From: Casuarius casuarius
Lineage: Eukaryota; Chordata; Aves; Casuariiformes; Casuariidae
Direction of reading: 5' to 3'
Length of the DNA: 64,000 nt
Assembly: GCA_003342895.1 (NCBI GenBank)
Contig: PTFA01000198.1
Span: forward strand, 643,905-707,904
Numbering within the stretch: position 1 is the first letter of the stretch; every line of letters begins with the position of its first letter. Below the pieces are notes generated by a model that saw nothing but the letters and a program-made list of their open reading frames with translations, was not told the DNA's origin and searched no databases. The translations under genes and the position numbers were made by a program. Below, in pieces: positions 52,007-64,000 of the stretch.

Positions 52007-52558
52007 TCAGGAGGTTAATGACTCCAGCTGAAATGACTCCAAATGAAATCCAACTGAAACTTCAACAAAGGAAGGTGTGGCGTTTTTTGGTTTTGTTTGT
52101 TGTTTTGACAGTGTTTCTCCACTGAAAGTCTTGGAAACCTTTGGTTCTGGGTAGATCATCAAAATGCCACTCTTGTCTAAACAGGGGGGACTGCCCAAAC
52201 TCTTGGCAGACACTGACAGCCTGGGGTATAACCACCGACAAAGCAGGCGAAGGCGGTGGCGGTCCCGGGAGTCAGGTCCCTTTGCAGTCGCTGTTTCTGC
52301 CTCTATGTTTAGACAGTGACTGGGCCATGGACCAGCCCCAGGAGACTTTCCCTGAGCTGCGTTAGTTCTGGTGCTCAGAAATTTCTCGATGGAGGCAACA
52401 AGCCTGGCAAAGGCCGTTTCGCTCACTGTCCTGAGTCCGAGTGACCAGTGCGGTGTGATGTGAACAGTACAGCAAGTTGCTGTAACCAGCCACGGGAGGA
52501 GCCACTCCAAACCAGAGCTCCTAATGCACACACAGGTTGCTGCCAGAGTCAGCACCAT
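52007..52558 (-). other. Longest open frame in window, 183 codons; status uncertain
   Basis: An ATG-initiated minus-strand frame of 183 codons ends in TGA at 52007. Its body coincides with a CpG-rich patch (about 13 CpGs between 52226 and 52497), unlike its surroundings. The N-terminus is moderately hydrophobic (LEWLLPWLV near residues 17-25), the middle is rich in R, S, T and A, and the C-terminus is Q-, K- and S-rich. I recognise no domain. The start context is poor (T at -3) and an out-of-frame ATG lies 10 bases upstream. No promoter, splice pair or polyadenylation signal is clearly tied to it. Higher GC lowers stop-codon frequency, so chance remains likely; alternatives are a decayed exon or pseudogene, or a regulatory CpG patch. 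Confidence 0.15.
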
Positions 52559-54554
52559 CCAAAGGCATAGCCTGAGCTTATGTTAAAATCCTGAAGATTT
52601 TACGTATATATGTTATATATATCTAACATTCATCTACTTTCAACGTGCCTTTCAAGATGAGCTTGGTATACTTTGATCAGCTCTGGCTTTGGAGCAGGAC
52701 AGTTCCTGGTCTAGGCTAGTTCGTAGTCCACAGGGAGAAATGTGTGATTCTTCCCAGTTGTAGATATAGGTGTGTGTTCAGGGTTTTTTTTGTTTTTAAT
52801 AAAAAGTCAGATCGGTCCTGCTCTTTCTCTCCATTGATTTGCCTATGGTTCTCAGGTGACCAGCTCAGATACAGAGGTCTGAAGTCAGACAAGAGGCATC
52901 TCAGTCCTCTGGTGCTTGCTTGTCAACACCATAGTTGCATGGCTATTCTTCACTCCTCCAGCTTATCCATCAGGCAGGGACAGCTGTGCCAGAACCAGCA
53001 ACATGGTGCCATTCACTGAAGTCTGCTCTATTATCTCTTTTCACATCACAGGTAACTAACATCCTGTTAAACTCTAAACTCACACTGAACAATATGAAAG
53101 CGAAGAACAGGATTCTTCTCAGCTGTCTGTCCTCCTGAGGGAGGCTTGGAACAGCAAGCTGTGCTAGGACCATTTCAGAATTTGTTTTCCACCTAGCATT
53201 CATTCATTCTGTTTAAATTTTTGTTTCCCCCCCTCTTCTGTCTCCCTGCACTTCTGGAGAGGATTCTAAACCTTCACACCAATGTCCCCACTATTGTAGC
53301 GTTCCCATTTTCAGTGCCCTGTCAGCACTAGCCTGGTGCTTGTAACGTGGCTGTGGAGGTGCTGTGTTTGGCCATCACCCAAGAGTTCTCCGCCTAGGTG
53401 AAACAAAAGGAAAAACTTATCTGTTGTTGTTGGGGGGAGGGGGAAGAGACGGACAGTATTTCAATTTGCAGCTTACCTAACTTAAGTGATCTCTCAGCAT
53501 TCATTTTATATACATTATAAATATTACTGCTAAGCTTGGGAACACAGAAGAATGACAAACGGTAGAGGTGATCAGACTGGATTTCTAACCCTTTGTTTGG
53601 CTGTCAGATCATCTGAATGAAGATGGCTTCGTGTCAGGCATCCAGTTACAGTTGCAGCTACTTCATTCTTATGCTTGTTTAATTCGTTGCCTGGGTGAAG
53701 TTGGCAAGGCGTGCAGCAACTTGAATGAACTTGCACCTGGAATTGAGAGCTTTTGCCTAGGAAATCTGCACAATGTCCTTTCCTCTCGGTTACTAGAATG
53801 GTCTGCATCTTAGATGTTGATATAATTAATGCTGGTTGCACGTGAAGCTTCTGTCTTTAAAGCAAGATAATTTTAATTATGGTCTAAATCTTCCACTGTG
53901 CTTTAACTTGCAGAATTTTACTTTGAAGTTGCAGTGCTTCTCTGGGTGCTGTTTTCACATCTAGTATGTTGTCGTGTAAACCCCACTAAGCTGATTTGTG
54001 CCCTTCCATTGCGCTTAAGCATTAAGCCTTGATTCCATCCCTCAGCACTTCCTCAGGTTTTGAACCTGTGTCTCTGTAGACTTTACAAAATGCTTGCACT
54101 TATCACTATAAAGTCTAGTGTATGCTTAAGATCTTTAATGTTTGGTCCCAAGAGCCTTCAATATATGTGAGTTAAGAACTCCTGTAGTTGACAAACCTGC
54201 AGAGTGAAGAAGGTCTGTGGAACCTGAAGCAATTCATGAGGCTGTTTGTGCTTCACAAGTGCTCTTCTCCCTCATGGCCCACTACCTGCAGTGGTACTTT
54301 TGATGCCCTTTTTGGTGTATCAGACCTCCAAACTTTGGTAATTAATTTGAACATTTGCTAAGCCTGACTGAAAACTTTGATAGTTTCTCATCTAATGAAT
54401 AAATCTGTTTTTCCTAAACCCCAAAGCAAATAAAAATATATCTGTATTTGGAAACAAATGCAGCTCAGACCTTCAACGAGATCTTGTGGTGCTCTGCTTA
54501 AATGAGGGCAGGCCAGATTAATCAGAAACGTAGATACTGATTTGCAGGGTATTT

Positions 54555-54795
54555 AATTAGAGACCCGTTTCAGAGAGGAGAAATGAACTGAGCGTTCAGC
54601 TGACCACAATGTGCTCTTTGAGAATTCATTACTGGCTGTGTTAAGAAAACTAACTGATCAAGGAAACGCACAGTACCTGTCACCATTGCTCTTTTGGAAA
54701 AACGGTCCCTTCCATCAGCAGAGCTATTTAGATAAACTGATCACTTTTTTAATCGATTCTGAGTGGTGAAAAGTTGCCATGGATACAAGATCCTG
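54555..54795. other. Possible regulatory element with RFX X-box-like motif
   Basis: A low-repeat stretch with retained CpGs, homeodomain-like and TGATCA motifs, and GTTGCCATGGATAC at 54773-54786, which closely resembles the RFX X-box (GTTGCCATGGCAAC, 12 of 14 positions). Enhancer status is inference. Confidence 0.3.
54773..54786 (+). promoter_or_regulatory. X-box-like RFX site
   Basis: Two near-palindromic half-sites, GTTGCC and GGATAC, matching the RFX consensus except in the second half-site. Confidence 0.3.
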
Positions 54796-57245
54796 CAGCA
54801 ATCAAAACAGAAAGTAAGTTTAGAATTGGAAGTGACAGATTTATTCATCACATACTTAACAAGCCTTTGAAGGGAAAGAGAGCTTGTCGGAGTCTTTAGG
54901 CTGTGTATAAAAAAGATTGTGGTGAAATACTCACAGAATTGCCAATAGGCACTTCAGTGGGAGAGGACTGGATAATATTTGCATTAGAACTATTATACAG
55001 ACGTGTTTGCTTGAAACTTTTGCTCTGGATGACAAAACCTTCAAAGTTTGCAAGTGGCTGTCATTTATCTTTTGGTCTTATAGTAATAAATGGTCAGCTG
55101 AAAATTGCTCTCTCTTGTGGGTGGAAAACTTCAAACTGTTTCAGGTTAAGCTTGGAAGGCAATGAATATGCTGAAACCATCATTTTTGAAAACAGATCAT
55201 TGGATCATTCTTTTGTTCTAAACTCATTTTAGAAGGCATATTTGCAGTATCCTGTGCTAAAAAATTACTAGAATCCTCTAGAAAAGTTTATGGGATTTCT
55301 GTGCGATCCTGCTGAGCTGGTTTCGATGGTACTTTTTATAGATTCATGAAGTTTACTAGATTTTTCAGTTTCAAGGGCTGTAGGGGTGTTATCCATCCAT
55401 TTGGGCAGATCATGTCACAGCAATTTGTCCGATGCTTCCCTCCAATCAGAGAAAAATCCCAACATAACGTTGAATTATTGTATTAATCTGATATGAAGCC
55501 TCAGTATTTCGTCTAATATTCTTCTAAACTCTATTGTACGTTGCCTAACGCCGTTGATCGGCAGTGCTGCTAGTACCAATGGGGAGAGGGTGTTGCAAGC
55601 ACTGAAATAACATTATTCCAAAAATGTTCATGCTGCCCTTCTCATCCCCTCTTTTGTCCATACATTTTAATAAAGGTTAACTCCAAATTTTATGAATTCA
55701 CTCACTTTAATACGTGGGACGAGAAAATGTCTCCTCTTAATGACCGTGAAAGGTCATGGAAGATGAAACAAATTAAAATAATCATCAGAAACAACTATAG
55801 GAAATTGTTGCAGTCATGCTCGTTGTCTTTGGACGAGCTCCCTATAGTGTTCTCAGTAGAACTTTGCTGAAGTTAACTTTCTCTGTTACTTGGAGAGTCC
55901 TTTCAAACTCGTCAGATATCACCTTTCCCCTTCTCCCCCATTCTAACCTTAATATATATTTCATAAAAGGACATGCAAAACAAACTCATTTTCTGATTTC
56001 TCCTACATATAAACATAAACGCTAATTGGAATTTTTGTGAACCAGTGTTCACAAAAAATGTTTCCTCATCTGAAAGCATGACTGGCTTGAAGTTTTTTTG
56101 TGTTCAAATCAAGAAACCTCTGTGGCATTGTATAAACATGCAAGGAGAGTCAGTATAATTGGGATTTTGTTTTAAAATTTTTCTTGTTTCTTTCAACCTA
56201 AAGCTTTACAGTAAAATTTGGATATGCAAATTCACTCACACAAATCCAAAAGGAAATATCTGATGAATCTGTGTGCAACAAAACAGCTATGTTTAATTGC
56301 TGTCTGATCCTAGTCAGGTGGTCTGTCTTAGGGTGCTTGTACAGCATTCAGTAGGCATCGGCTAAAACTTTAAAACACAGATGATGTTTAAGCACCTGAT
56401 CAAATTGATTTTCTCTGAATCAATAGTGAGGTGCTTAATGATGTGTCCTTAGAGATGTTCTCCAATATGAGCAGGTTCTTGTTTCTCTGTGTTCATTAGT
56501 ACTTTTGCTTCTACTTAGCAATTTAGCTCTGTACATACTGTGTTTAACTATCACAAAAGTGAATCAGGTTTCTATAGTAACTTCTATTTTGGGATCTTAG
56601 TATATGTGAGTTAATATTTATGTATTAAAGTTCACATATGCATTGTAAAATGAAAAGTTGCATTCTATTATTAGAGAAGAATAATGAAACTATTAGATAC
56701 TCCATGGTTTCAGTTGGAATAATCACATAGCAAAAGCTTCATTAGTATAATATTATATATATTCCTCTTCCTGTTTAGTTTTCTGAGGCTTCCACATGAA
56801 TAAAGTCCATTCAATAACAAATAAACGTGTTCAGAAACAATTCAAGTTTTGGTTTGCTACTATTTCTGAAGCCAGTGCTATTCACTATTCATGAAGGTTT
56901 GGGTGGCTGCCCAGTATTCTTTTGCAAATCTGCAAAGCATCAGAAACAGGCCCAGGAGTGTGATTTACACTGCCTTTCTGTATCCTTGTGTCTTTGTCCT
57001 TTGAGTGTCTGTCATTCAGTCAGGGAGGAGGGCAATACCTCATGACTTAGAATCACATATGTACTATCAAAGATGTGAATAAAACAGAGACGCAAGTAAT
57101 TTTTGTCCCAAATAATGAATGTAACCTTACGAGCAACTTCTCAGGAATTTGAGACAGATAATGGAAGGTTTACACTCACCAAAGACTGCTGCATGGGTGT
57201 CTTAAACTATGCTTTTTGTGGCTGTCTAAAGAGTTACTGTTGTAG

Positions 57246-57420
57246 TTGTCCCACGGCAAGCATCTCTCGGCTCCTGCGGGAGCGCTCCTGCTCTCTCAGT
57301 GCCTAATCGGCTTCGATAGCTTAAACTGCTTTTATCTGGGAGGTCAGAGATATGCAAATGAATATGGCTTTAAAAGGTTATTTGGGCAGCCAGGAATGAT
57401 AAATACTGATTCCCTTGTTA
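57246..57420. other. CpG patch plus octamer-containing element
   Basis: 57248-57315 holds about seven CpGs and a GGAGCGCTCC palindrome. Directly after it, ATGCAAAT (57352-57359) lies in clean, non-repetitive sequence. The combination resembles a small enhancer; unproven. Confidence 0.25.
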
Positions 57421-60400
57421 GAAGTGACTTAAGTTGGTGTTTTTCTCTGAAGCAAACTCAGTGTCTGTTACAGCATCTCGTTTATAGGCCTGCAATGTCT
57501 TGGGCCACTCTGCAAGACCAAATTTGTCTGTATCCTCCATGTGCAAAGGCAAATGGACAGATGTAACGGAATTGGTCATAACTTTGTGTCTCAGCTCATT
57601 CAATAGTTTGCAAATGTTCACATCAGGTATATATAAATGTTATTTACATTATCTTTCTATTTATAATCTAATTAACTCTCCAAAATCTGAAAGCGACTTA
57701 AGGTATGATGTACTTTAAAAAATCCACATGCATCATGGAAATGTGTTGTTTGGATGTCAGCTTTCTTGGCTAAATAAAACATAAGAGAGAGTATTATGAA
57801 TATGTTAATGGATGTGCAGGGTCTATATGGAAATTTTCTTCTTGTAGTATTTGTTCCAGGTTAATCATTACATTATAAAATTAAGTCACTTTGTCTCTTT
57901 GCTTAGATTCGCAGTAATTCTCTCTTTAGTTGTTGTGTTAACAAGTACAGCGTGACCTTATTAAAATGGAAATCCTATTAGTCAGTTCTTCATATCAAAG
58001 CTACAAATCACAAAGAGATGCACTTTAATATGCTGTGATAGGTGATCAGGCTTGAAAATGCTGAACTTCTGCTTTGCTAATTTTAGCTGTCCTAACGATA
58101 TGACAGTTTCTCAATGAATATAACTATTTTTTTGCATGTATCCTGAGTGCACTTTATAAAAACCCTGAAATGAGAGGTCAGAGATCCAAATTAATCTTAT
58201 TCTGTTTATGCAACATAGAGCAAACTCTTTTCAACAAACACCAAAACTGAACTGATCCTTTTCTGAGAATATTTAGTTGTGTGTATTGCCTAATAAACCC
58301 ATTACTCCTCCGCTTTTCTTCCTGAAAGCTTCTGGTGAGTTTGTGTAGCTGTTGTAGTATAAGACTTATAAACAAAGGAAGGAAATGATTTTATATGAAA
58401 GCAACGGGGTGTGATTCCTGGGAAGGTAATAGAATCAATGTCCCTTGAAAGTCTCTAGTTGAGCTGTAATGACTTGACTCTTTGCCACAGTAGGTTGTCC
58501 TAGGGGCAGGCAGGCTGGAATCAGGGCTCGTTTAAATTATATACACCTGCTCATAGGTTCAAAGTCTTGGCAAATCTTGATTTATAGCTATGGAGTTTTA
58601 GTAATCGGGGGAAGCTGGACAGTTGTGACAGTTCATTAAGTCTCGTTGTAGCTGATTAAGTGCTCTGTCCTCTGAAGAAGGATGGTGCAAAACAGTATTG
58701 GGAGTTATATCTCAGTGCTAGTCTTTTTGTGCTGCTTTTGCAACAGAGCCATATTGGAATGGAAAATTCCTCCTGACAAACAGATGAGCCGTCTATTAAT
58801 TCTGCCACAACTGAAATAGTCTCTTTAAAACTAGAATGGCACAAGGAATGAAAACACAAACTCATTACTTGTTCAAACTGTCAAGTATGACCAGAATCTA
58901 CCATTTTCTTTTACTTTTGACAGTGAATTTTTCTTTTACTCTTGAGTGAATTTATTTAATACTCTGTAGATTCTGGGTTTCTGGAGAGATCCTCTGAACG
59001 GTTAACAGCAGCATATTGCTTGTTAATCTGTCTGAGCAGATAATTAGGCAGACAATACTAATTCAGATCTTGATCACTTTGATAACAGTGAAGAATAAAG
59101 CTGATAATTAGGAAGTATATTTTGTTAAGTGGTTTTTTTTTGTTCAAAGAGAACTAGATCAACTATCAACATAGACTTTAACAGATAGTTATTGGTTATG
59201 GTTCTTTTATCTCTTTGGTGGTTCAAAAACATCTTTTCGAGACCACTTAATTTTGGGTGAGTCAAAACTAGGAGTATGGCAGTATTAAATAATGCACTAT
59301 TTTTAATGATTAATATTACATTTTAAAATAATATTGAAGGACACTTTTTAAATCAAAGTATTTTGTTCTGAAAAAAATCACTTTTAGAAGATATTATGAT
59401 GTAAATAGCAAGATGAAAGTTAGATAAGTTTTACCAGTAAATGGTTCAGAATGGCAAGTTAATTTTATTCTTTAAAAAAACATTTTGCCCAGCCACTTTT
59501 AGTATCTATAAAGAGATGGATGCATGATAGGCGCATATGGATTACTTTAATTTTAGATACTGTAACCTCCATGAATTCTAAGTTGCTTTGTATCAGGACA
59601 TTCAGCCCCGATGCCATCCTAACCCTGCCATTTCCAGCTGTCCTCCTGGGCTTCCCTCCAACGTTATGTGGATTTCCACGGGAAGCTGTCCCTTTCTGAA
59701 AGCTTAGATCAAGGTTGAGAGCTGCACTTTTTCTATCCCCTTGCTCTTCACTGGCTTTTCCCATCCCTCAAAATCTATGCCTTCAAAATGGTGTGTTACA
59801 ATCTAATTTATTCATAGTTACCTAAGGAATGGCATGCCCTCATAGCCTTTTAATTTCTTCCTGTGAGGGGAGGACCATAAAAATTCCTCCTGATGTTAAT
59901 TTAAATAACTGATTTCATTTGCATAGATCAATTGTTTGATGTTTACTTTCTTTGAATTTTTAGTAGCAGAAATTTTAAATAGACACTAGAGAGCATTTGT
60001 GGGAAGTGTATTTCAAAGTTGGAATTGGAATATTCAGTAGAAAGTTAATTTAGTGAGTAATATTAATTCATGGAAAGTCATCACCTTAATACTCTGATCT
60101 GCATGGTTAAAGAAATCTGCATATGTTTTGAATCCTCACAAAAAATTAGTGAGAAACAAGCAGCAGAAACAGGTAATTCCTAAAAATTCTTTAAGATAAC
60201 TTTTATACAGCATAAAATTACAAGTCATGCAAACATCTAATAATCAAGTCCTAAAGGGAACACCATTCCCCACCCTACCCCCAAATTTGCCATTTTACAG
60301 CAAGGTAGGTCTGTAGGCTCCACTTCCCTAGATGTATGGAGGATTCCATAAAAGATCGGGCAGTTATCTGTAAGTCATTAAGTCAAGAGAAATGAAGGAT

Positions 60401-63400
60401 TTTCAGTGGTAATAGACATACAGTGGATACTAAAAAATGTATATGTGTAATATGTAATACACAGTCACATGAATGCACTTAAGAATTAGAGTTTATAGAC
60501 TTCCATATATGCTTTCTGAGATTTTTGTACTAAGGGCGTGATTAAATTGTAAATGTAGCGGAACATGCTGAGACCTTCTTTCCCTGTGAAAGAAGGCTTT
60601 GCTCCCCCCTTTTAACAGCTGGTAAACACAAATAGACAAACAAACAGAAAATTCTTCTTGAGAGTTTAATGAAATTATGGAAATATTTGATCAGGCTAAT
60701 TGGAAAAAAACAGTGAAAATATATTAGGTAGTTTCTATATATTTGTGGTATAGAAAACCAGTCCGTATTTTTTGTTTATTTTTGCTGATGCAACCATTTT
60801 GAGCTATGTTGAAAGATGCCATAGAGCAGGCATTTTCCATATGTGCACTGACTACTTTTTTGGATGCCTTCATGAATACATGTCATTCTCTGAATCTAAT
60901 TTCCACAAATGATTTTACTTCAATATTTATATCTAATTAATCATAAATCAGCTTTGCAAAAGACTTTCTAACTTAATGTCAAGGGAACATGAGACCTTTG
61001 ACTCTCTGTGGTCAAATGTGTGTGGGCAGAGGATCACAATTACTTGAGTTGTGACATCTTCCAAAGCTCCTGCCCTCAGTTGTGAAGTGGTAGTGGCATG
61101 TGCCAATGCACGGTCCTAGTCCAGTGAAAATAGATTTAAATGGATGAGCTTAACCCACTGTGGTGGTGGTTTAACCTGACTCACTTTTCTTTGTGTTTGC
61201 ACTGGACCAGGAAGGTGATTGGTGCAGTTAAGTCGCCACACCTGAGGCTTAGCAGCTTCTTAAGATGCGCTTATAAGCTGTTTGCTTATTGTCATCTGAC
61301 CATCTCCTATATACCCTTCTGGCAACATGAAGAGGCTCTAAGAGAGGTTTTAAGAAATTTAGTCTTGATTTAACAGTAGTTATAGAACCAGAGTAAAATA
61401 AAAGGGCCCCAGAAAAGAAGTTAATAGGTGCTTTTTGTGTTCTAGAAAACCATACTTCAGATATTGAAAATGGTGGTTTGGATGCACTTATCCAGTGCTT
61501 TTGGGTGATACCTCAGATAGCAACGTGGTGAACTGGAGTTAATGGAAGAAAAAAAGGTAGTCATAGTTAATCTTCAAGGTGTTAGCTATCATTCTCAAAC
61601 GAACCTGTCGTACAGTCTTGCATGTGAATTGCCCCATTGCATTGATCACAGCTGTGTTCCTGTGAAAACGAGGTAGAATCTAACCTGGCAAAGGCTGCCT
61701 GAGATCAAGATGTGTTGGTGGTGGCTACTGATACAGGGCAGCTTATTGACACTGAGAGGTCCGAGAAGTCCTCTGGCTCCTTGTCATTCAACTGCAGAGA
61801 GAAACTTGCGAAAGGTTTTTGCTGTGGTTCTTTTGGTTGTGCAGCATGAAGTTTAAATTCTCTTCTCTTGTTACCTGCAAGTACAAAGGCTTTTGGGAAT
61901 ACGACTCATGTTTTGGGGAGGTTATGTGTTACAACTGTACTTTCAGTGTAAACTACGTGTGGTTATTAGAGCTGGTGGTGGCTGTGTTTACTTTGGAAGT
62001 ACAGACCTTACTAAGTATTTCAAGAAAATATTGCAGGACCGCATACACTTCCCTTCGTAGAGATTGATTTGTTTTCATTAGGCCCTAGATTTTTTCTCCA
62101 GATTTGCTGTATAGACCCTGAAATTCATTAATCACATATTAGCTCTGGGGTACTAACCCCAACTTCACAAGGTACTGGAGGGTGCAGAGTGAGAGAAGGG
62201 CTTGGTTTTACCCTTGGAAATAACTTTCAGGCAAAGCGCTCCTTAAAGCAACAGATTTTTTTTGCTATTAAGTTTCCTAGCCCCTTGTTCCTCCCCACTA
62301 TTCTTAACAGAAGGCCAGTTCTTGGTCCCCTGAGTTAAACTACACTGCGCCAGAGGAGTTAAGTTTTCTGAATACCAAAATCGAATGATACACAGTAACT
62401 TTCTTTGCTAAATAACATGTGCATGGCTATATGTTTCAACCTGTCGTTCATCTGATTTATTAGGCACACGTTATCAGTGTCTAATGAATGTATGAAGATA
62501 TTTCTCGTAAAAATGCCAACTATATAATTCAAATATTCAGAAATCAAAATTACTGTGGCTTGCCTTGTGGTTCCTGTCCTAGCAAGCTTACGCCACAGAA
62601 ATATGTGGGGAGGGAATGCTGGTTTTGAGTGATCGACAAAGGCTTTCAGTTCCTGTAAATGAGAAGGTAAAATGATTGCCAAAATATGAAAGGAAAAAAA
62701 TAAAATATTACTAATATTGATGGTTTTGCTAGAATGATTTTTCTACGGAAGTGAGATGTAGGCACAAAAGAATATTCATTCAAATAACGGACATTCTATA
62801 TGAATGCTGTTGGGCAAGTGAAAGCAAATACAGTATGAGTAAAGAAGCAGCTGCTGAGGAGTGAAAGGGCTGACTTCAGAAGCAGAGCATTTCAGTGCAG
62901 CTGTAAGCAACATGCACAATGATTTTCAAGGTAAATGAATCCAGCAAATAAGCTTAGATCTGCTGCCAAATTTAACATTTCTGATGGTTTTATAACAAGA
63001 CAAAAAAAAAGGGGGGGGGAAATCTTTTCTGACAATACACAGATCAATGTTATAATTCTTTGTACCTTCTTATGCAACTTTTATTACTTCATTATGACAG
63101 GATGAAATCAATTGCAAAAGTAGATTATTATATTCTGGTAATTTTTGACATGTGATACTCCAGGGTTTTACATTAAGAAAACATGAAAAAGGTAGCTTCT
63201 CCTTAATTTTCTTTTGTTTCAAATGTATACTTTTATCCACTCCATAGTTAGGATGAAAGAATGTCAGTTGGACACAAGTTAAATAAGATACTGCAATATT
63301 ACTGTCAATAGTGTCTAAAAATAGATGTGTATATAAAACATCTCTCATATGTATTGCTGTTAAAATACTAGCTTTTTTTCTTTTGTCTTCTGTAGAATGA

Positions 63401-64000
63401 GAAGATACTGTAAAGAGACCAGTACTTCAAGGTCTACTTGAACAAAAGAGTGTTATTTTCTTAAAGCTAAAGTATGATGTGAGGAAATGAAATGCAATAG
63501 ATTACGATGTTTTGTTTACAAGGAATAATTCATATAAAATGAATGGGAAATAAAATAGCATATTTGCAAGTGAAAATATAAACAAATTTTCCCCTTTGAA
63601 AAAAAGTAGATAACTGCAGAACTTGGAAAATATCTAACTGAAATATATCAAATCCTATATAACAAGAATTAGTGTTTTATTTCACCAACTCCTATTGCAA
63701 AGCTGATCCTGACTATTTTTATGAAGATGACCCAAAGTAGCTAGATTTATTTTGTAATTTTATCACAACTCATACTGGTATTGTTATTTTCCAAAAAAAA
63801 CCCCTGTATGATGCGAAATCATTTGTTGATAGTAGTGTAAGGTTGCTAGCTAAGGTTCTCTTAAGTAAGGCTGAAGGTGAATTCAGACTTCAGAGTATCG
63901 AAATGCCATATACCTGCATCCAGATGTTGTTTATGTTCTTGAAAATCCCCTTTCCTTAGTTGTCGATTGTGATATGATTCACATTAAAGAAATTTGTATC
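57421..64000. other. Non-coding AT-rich DNA
   Basis: No gene or mobile element recognised to the end of the window. Visible structures are a perfect hairpin at 60574-60596 and an A-run/G-run junction at about 63003-63019. Openings of up to 107 codons (62359-62682, minus) have no known motifs. Confidence 0.65.
60574..60596. repeat. Perfect hairpin, 9-bp arms
   Basis: CCTTCTTTC and GAAAGAAGG are exact reverse complements over a 5-base loop; the arms are purely pyrimidine and purine. Confidence 0.85.

Larger units (their letters stand above)
52559..57245. other. Non-coding DNA
   Basis: No gene recognised. The (AT)-rich 52600-52625 segment, a G-rich run at about 53428-53445, and the possible conserved element at 54555-54795 are the visible structures. 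Confidence 0.6.

Noticed and set aside
61158..61179. GTGGTGGTTTAACC, resembling the start of some avian LTR elements
   Set aside because: The match stops after about 14 bases and nothing else of an LTR follows.

Overview
This window looks like nuclear DNA from a vertebrate, most likely a bird or another amniote with a compact genome. It is AT-rich on both strands, with scattered short microsatellites. I see no operons, no long intact reading frames, no rRNA or tRNA genes, no CRISPR array and no intact transposon. Almost every open frame is under about 125 codons, as expected by chance. There are no recognisable full-length LINE, LTR or SINE copies, but there are a few decayed pieces that resemble ancient amniote repeats (11711-11870) and MIR (about 32656-32712). 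The bird or sauropsid assignment is inference from low repeat content and the style of the relics; no diagnostic gene is visible.

Layout. Positions 1-3504 are non-coding with one 35-bp tandem duplication. At 3505-3985, minus strand, there is a coherent but unproven terminal exon: pyrimidine tract, AG acceptor, 69 open codons, stop, 3' UTR, AATAAA and U-rich downstream DNA. From 8.7 to 33.4 kb the plus strand carries several intervals with good acceptor and donor signals (8866-8933, 12675-12818, 15432-15509, 27127-27210, 33323-33355). They share an open phase and could be exons of an unrecognised transcript, or chance. The 18.9-19.6 kb stretch holds a striking pair of 57-bp inverted arms (56/57 matching) separated by 615 bp. 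A three-part palindrome sits at 12856-12910. The rest, 33-64 kb, is intergenic or intronic DNA containing clusters that resemble conserved regulatory elements (7.0, 46.25, 54.6 and 57.3 kb), local CpG-rich patches (6.35, 18.55, 40.4, 44.9, 52.2-52.5 and 57.26 kb), hairpins, G-rich runs and one 200-N assembly gap (45781-45980).

Function. I cannot name any gene here, so no pathway can be described. The most reasonable reading is a gene-poor region or the large introns of an unidentified gene. The features most worth checking are the long inverted repeat, the compound palindrome beside a donor-like site, the chain of phase-compatible exon candidates, the minus-strand terminal exon, and a 183-codon antisense frame in a CpG-rich patch at 52.0-52.6 kb. 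I found nothing that I can honestly call a new biological system.
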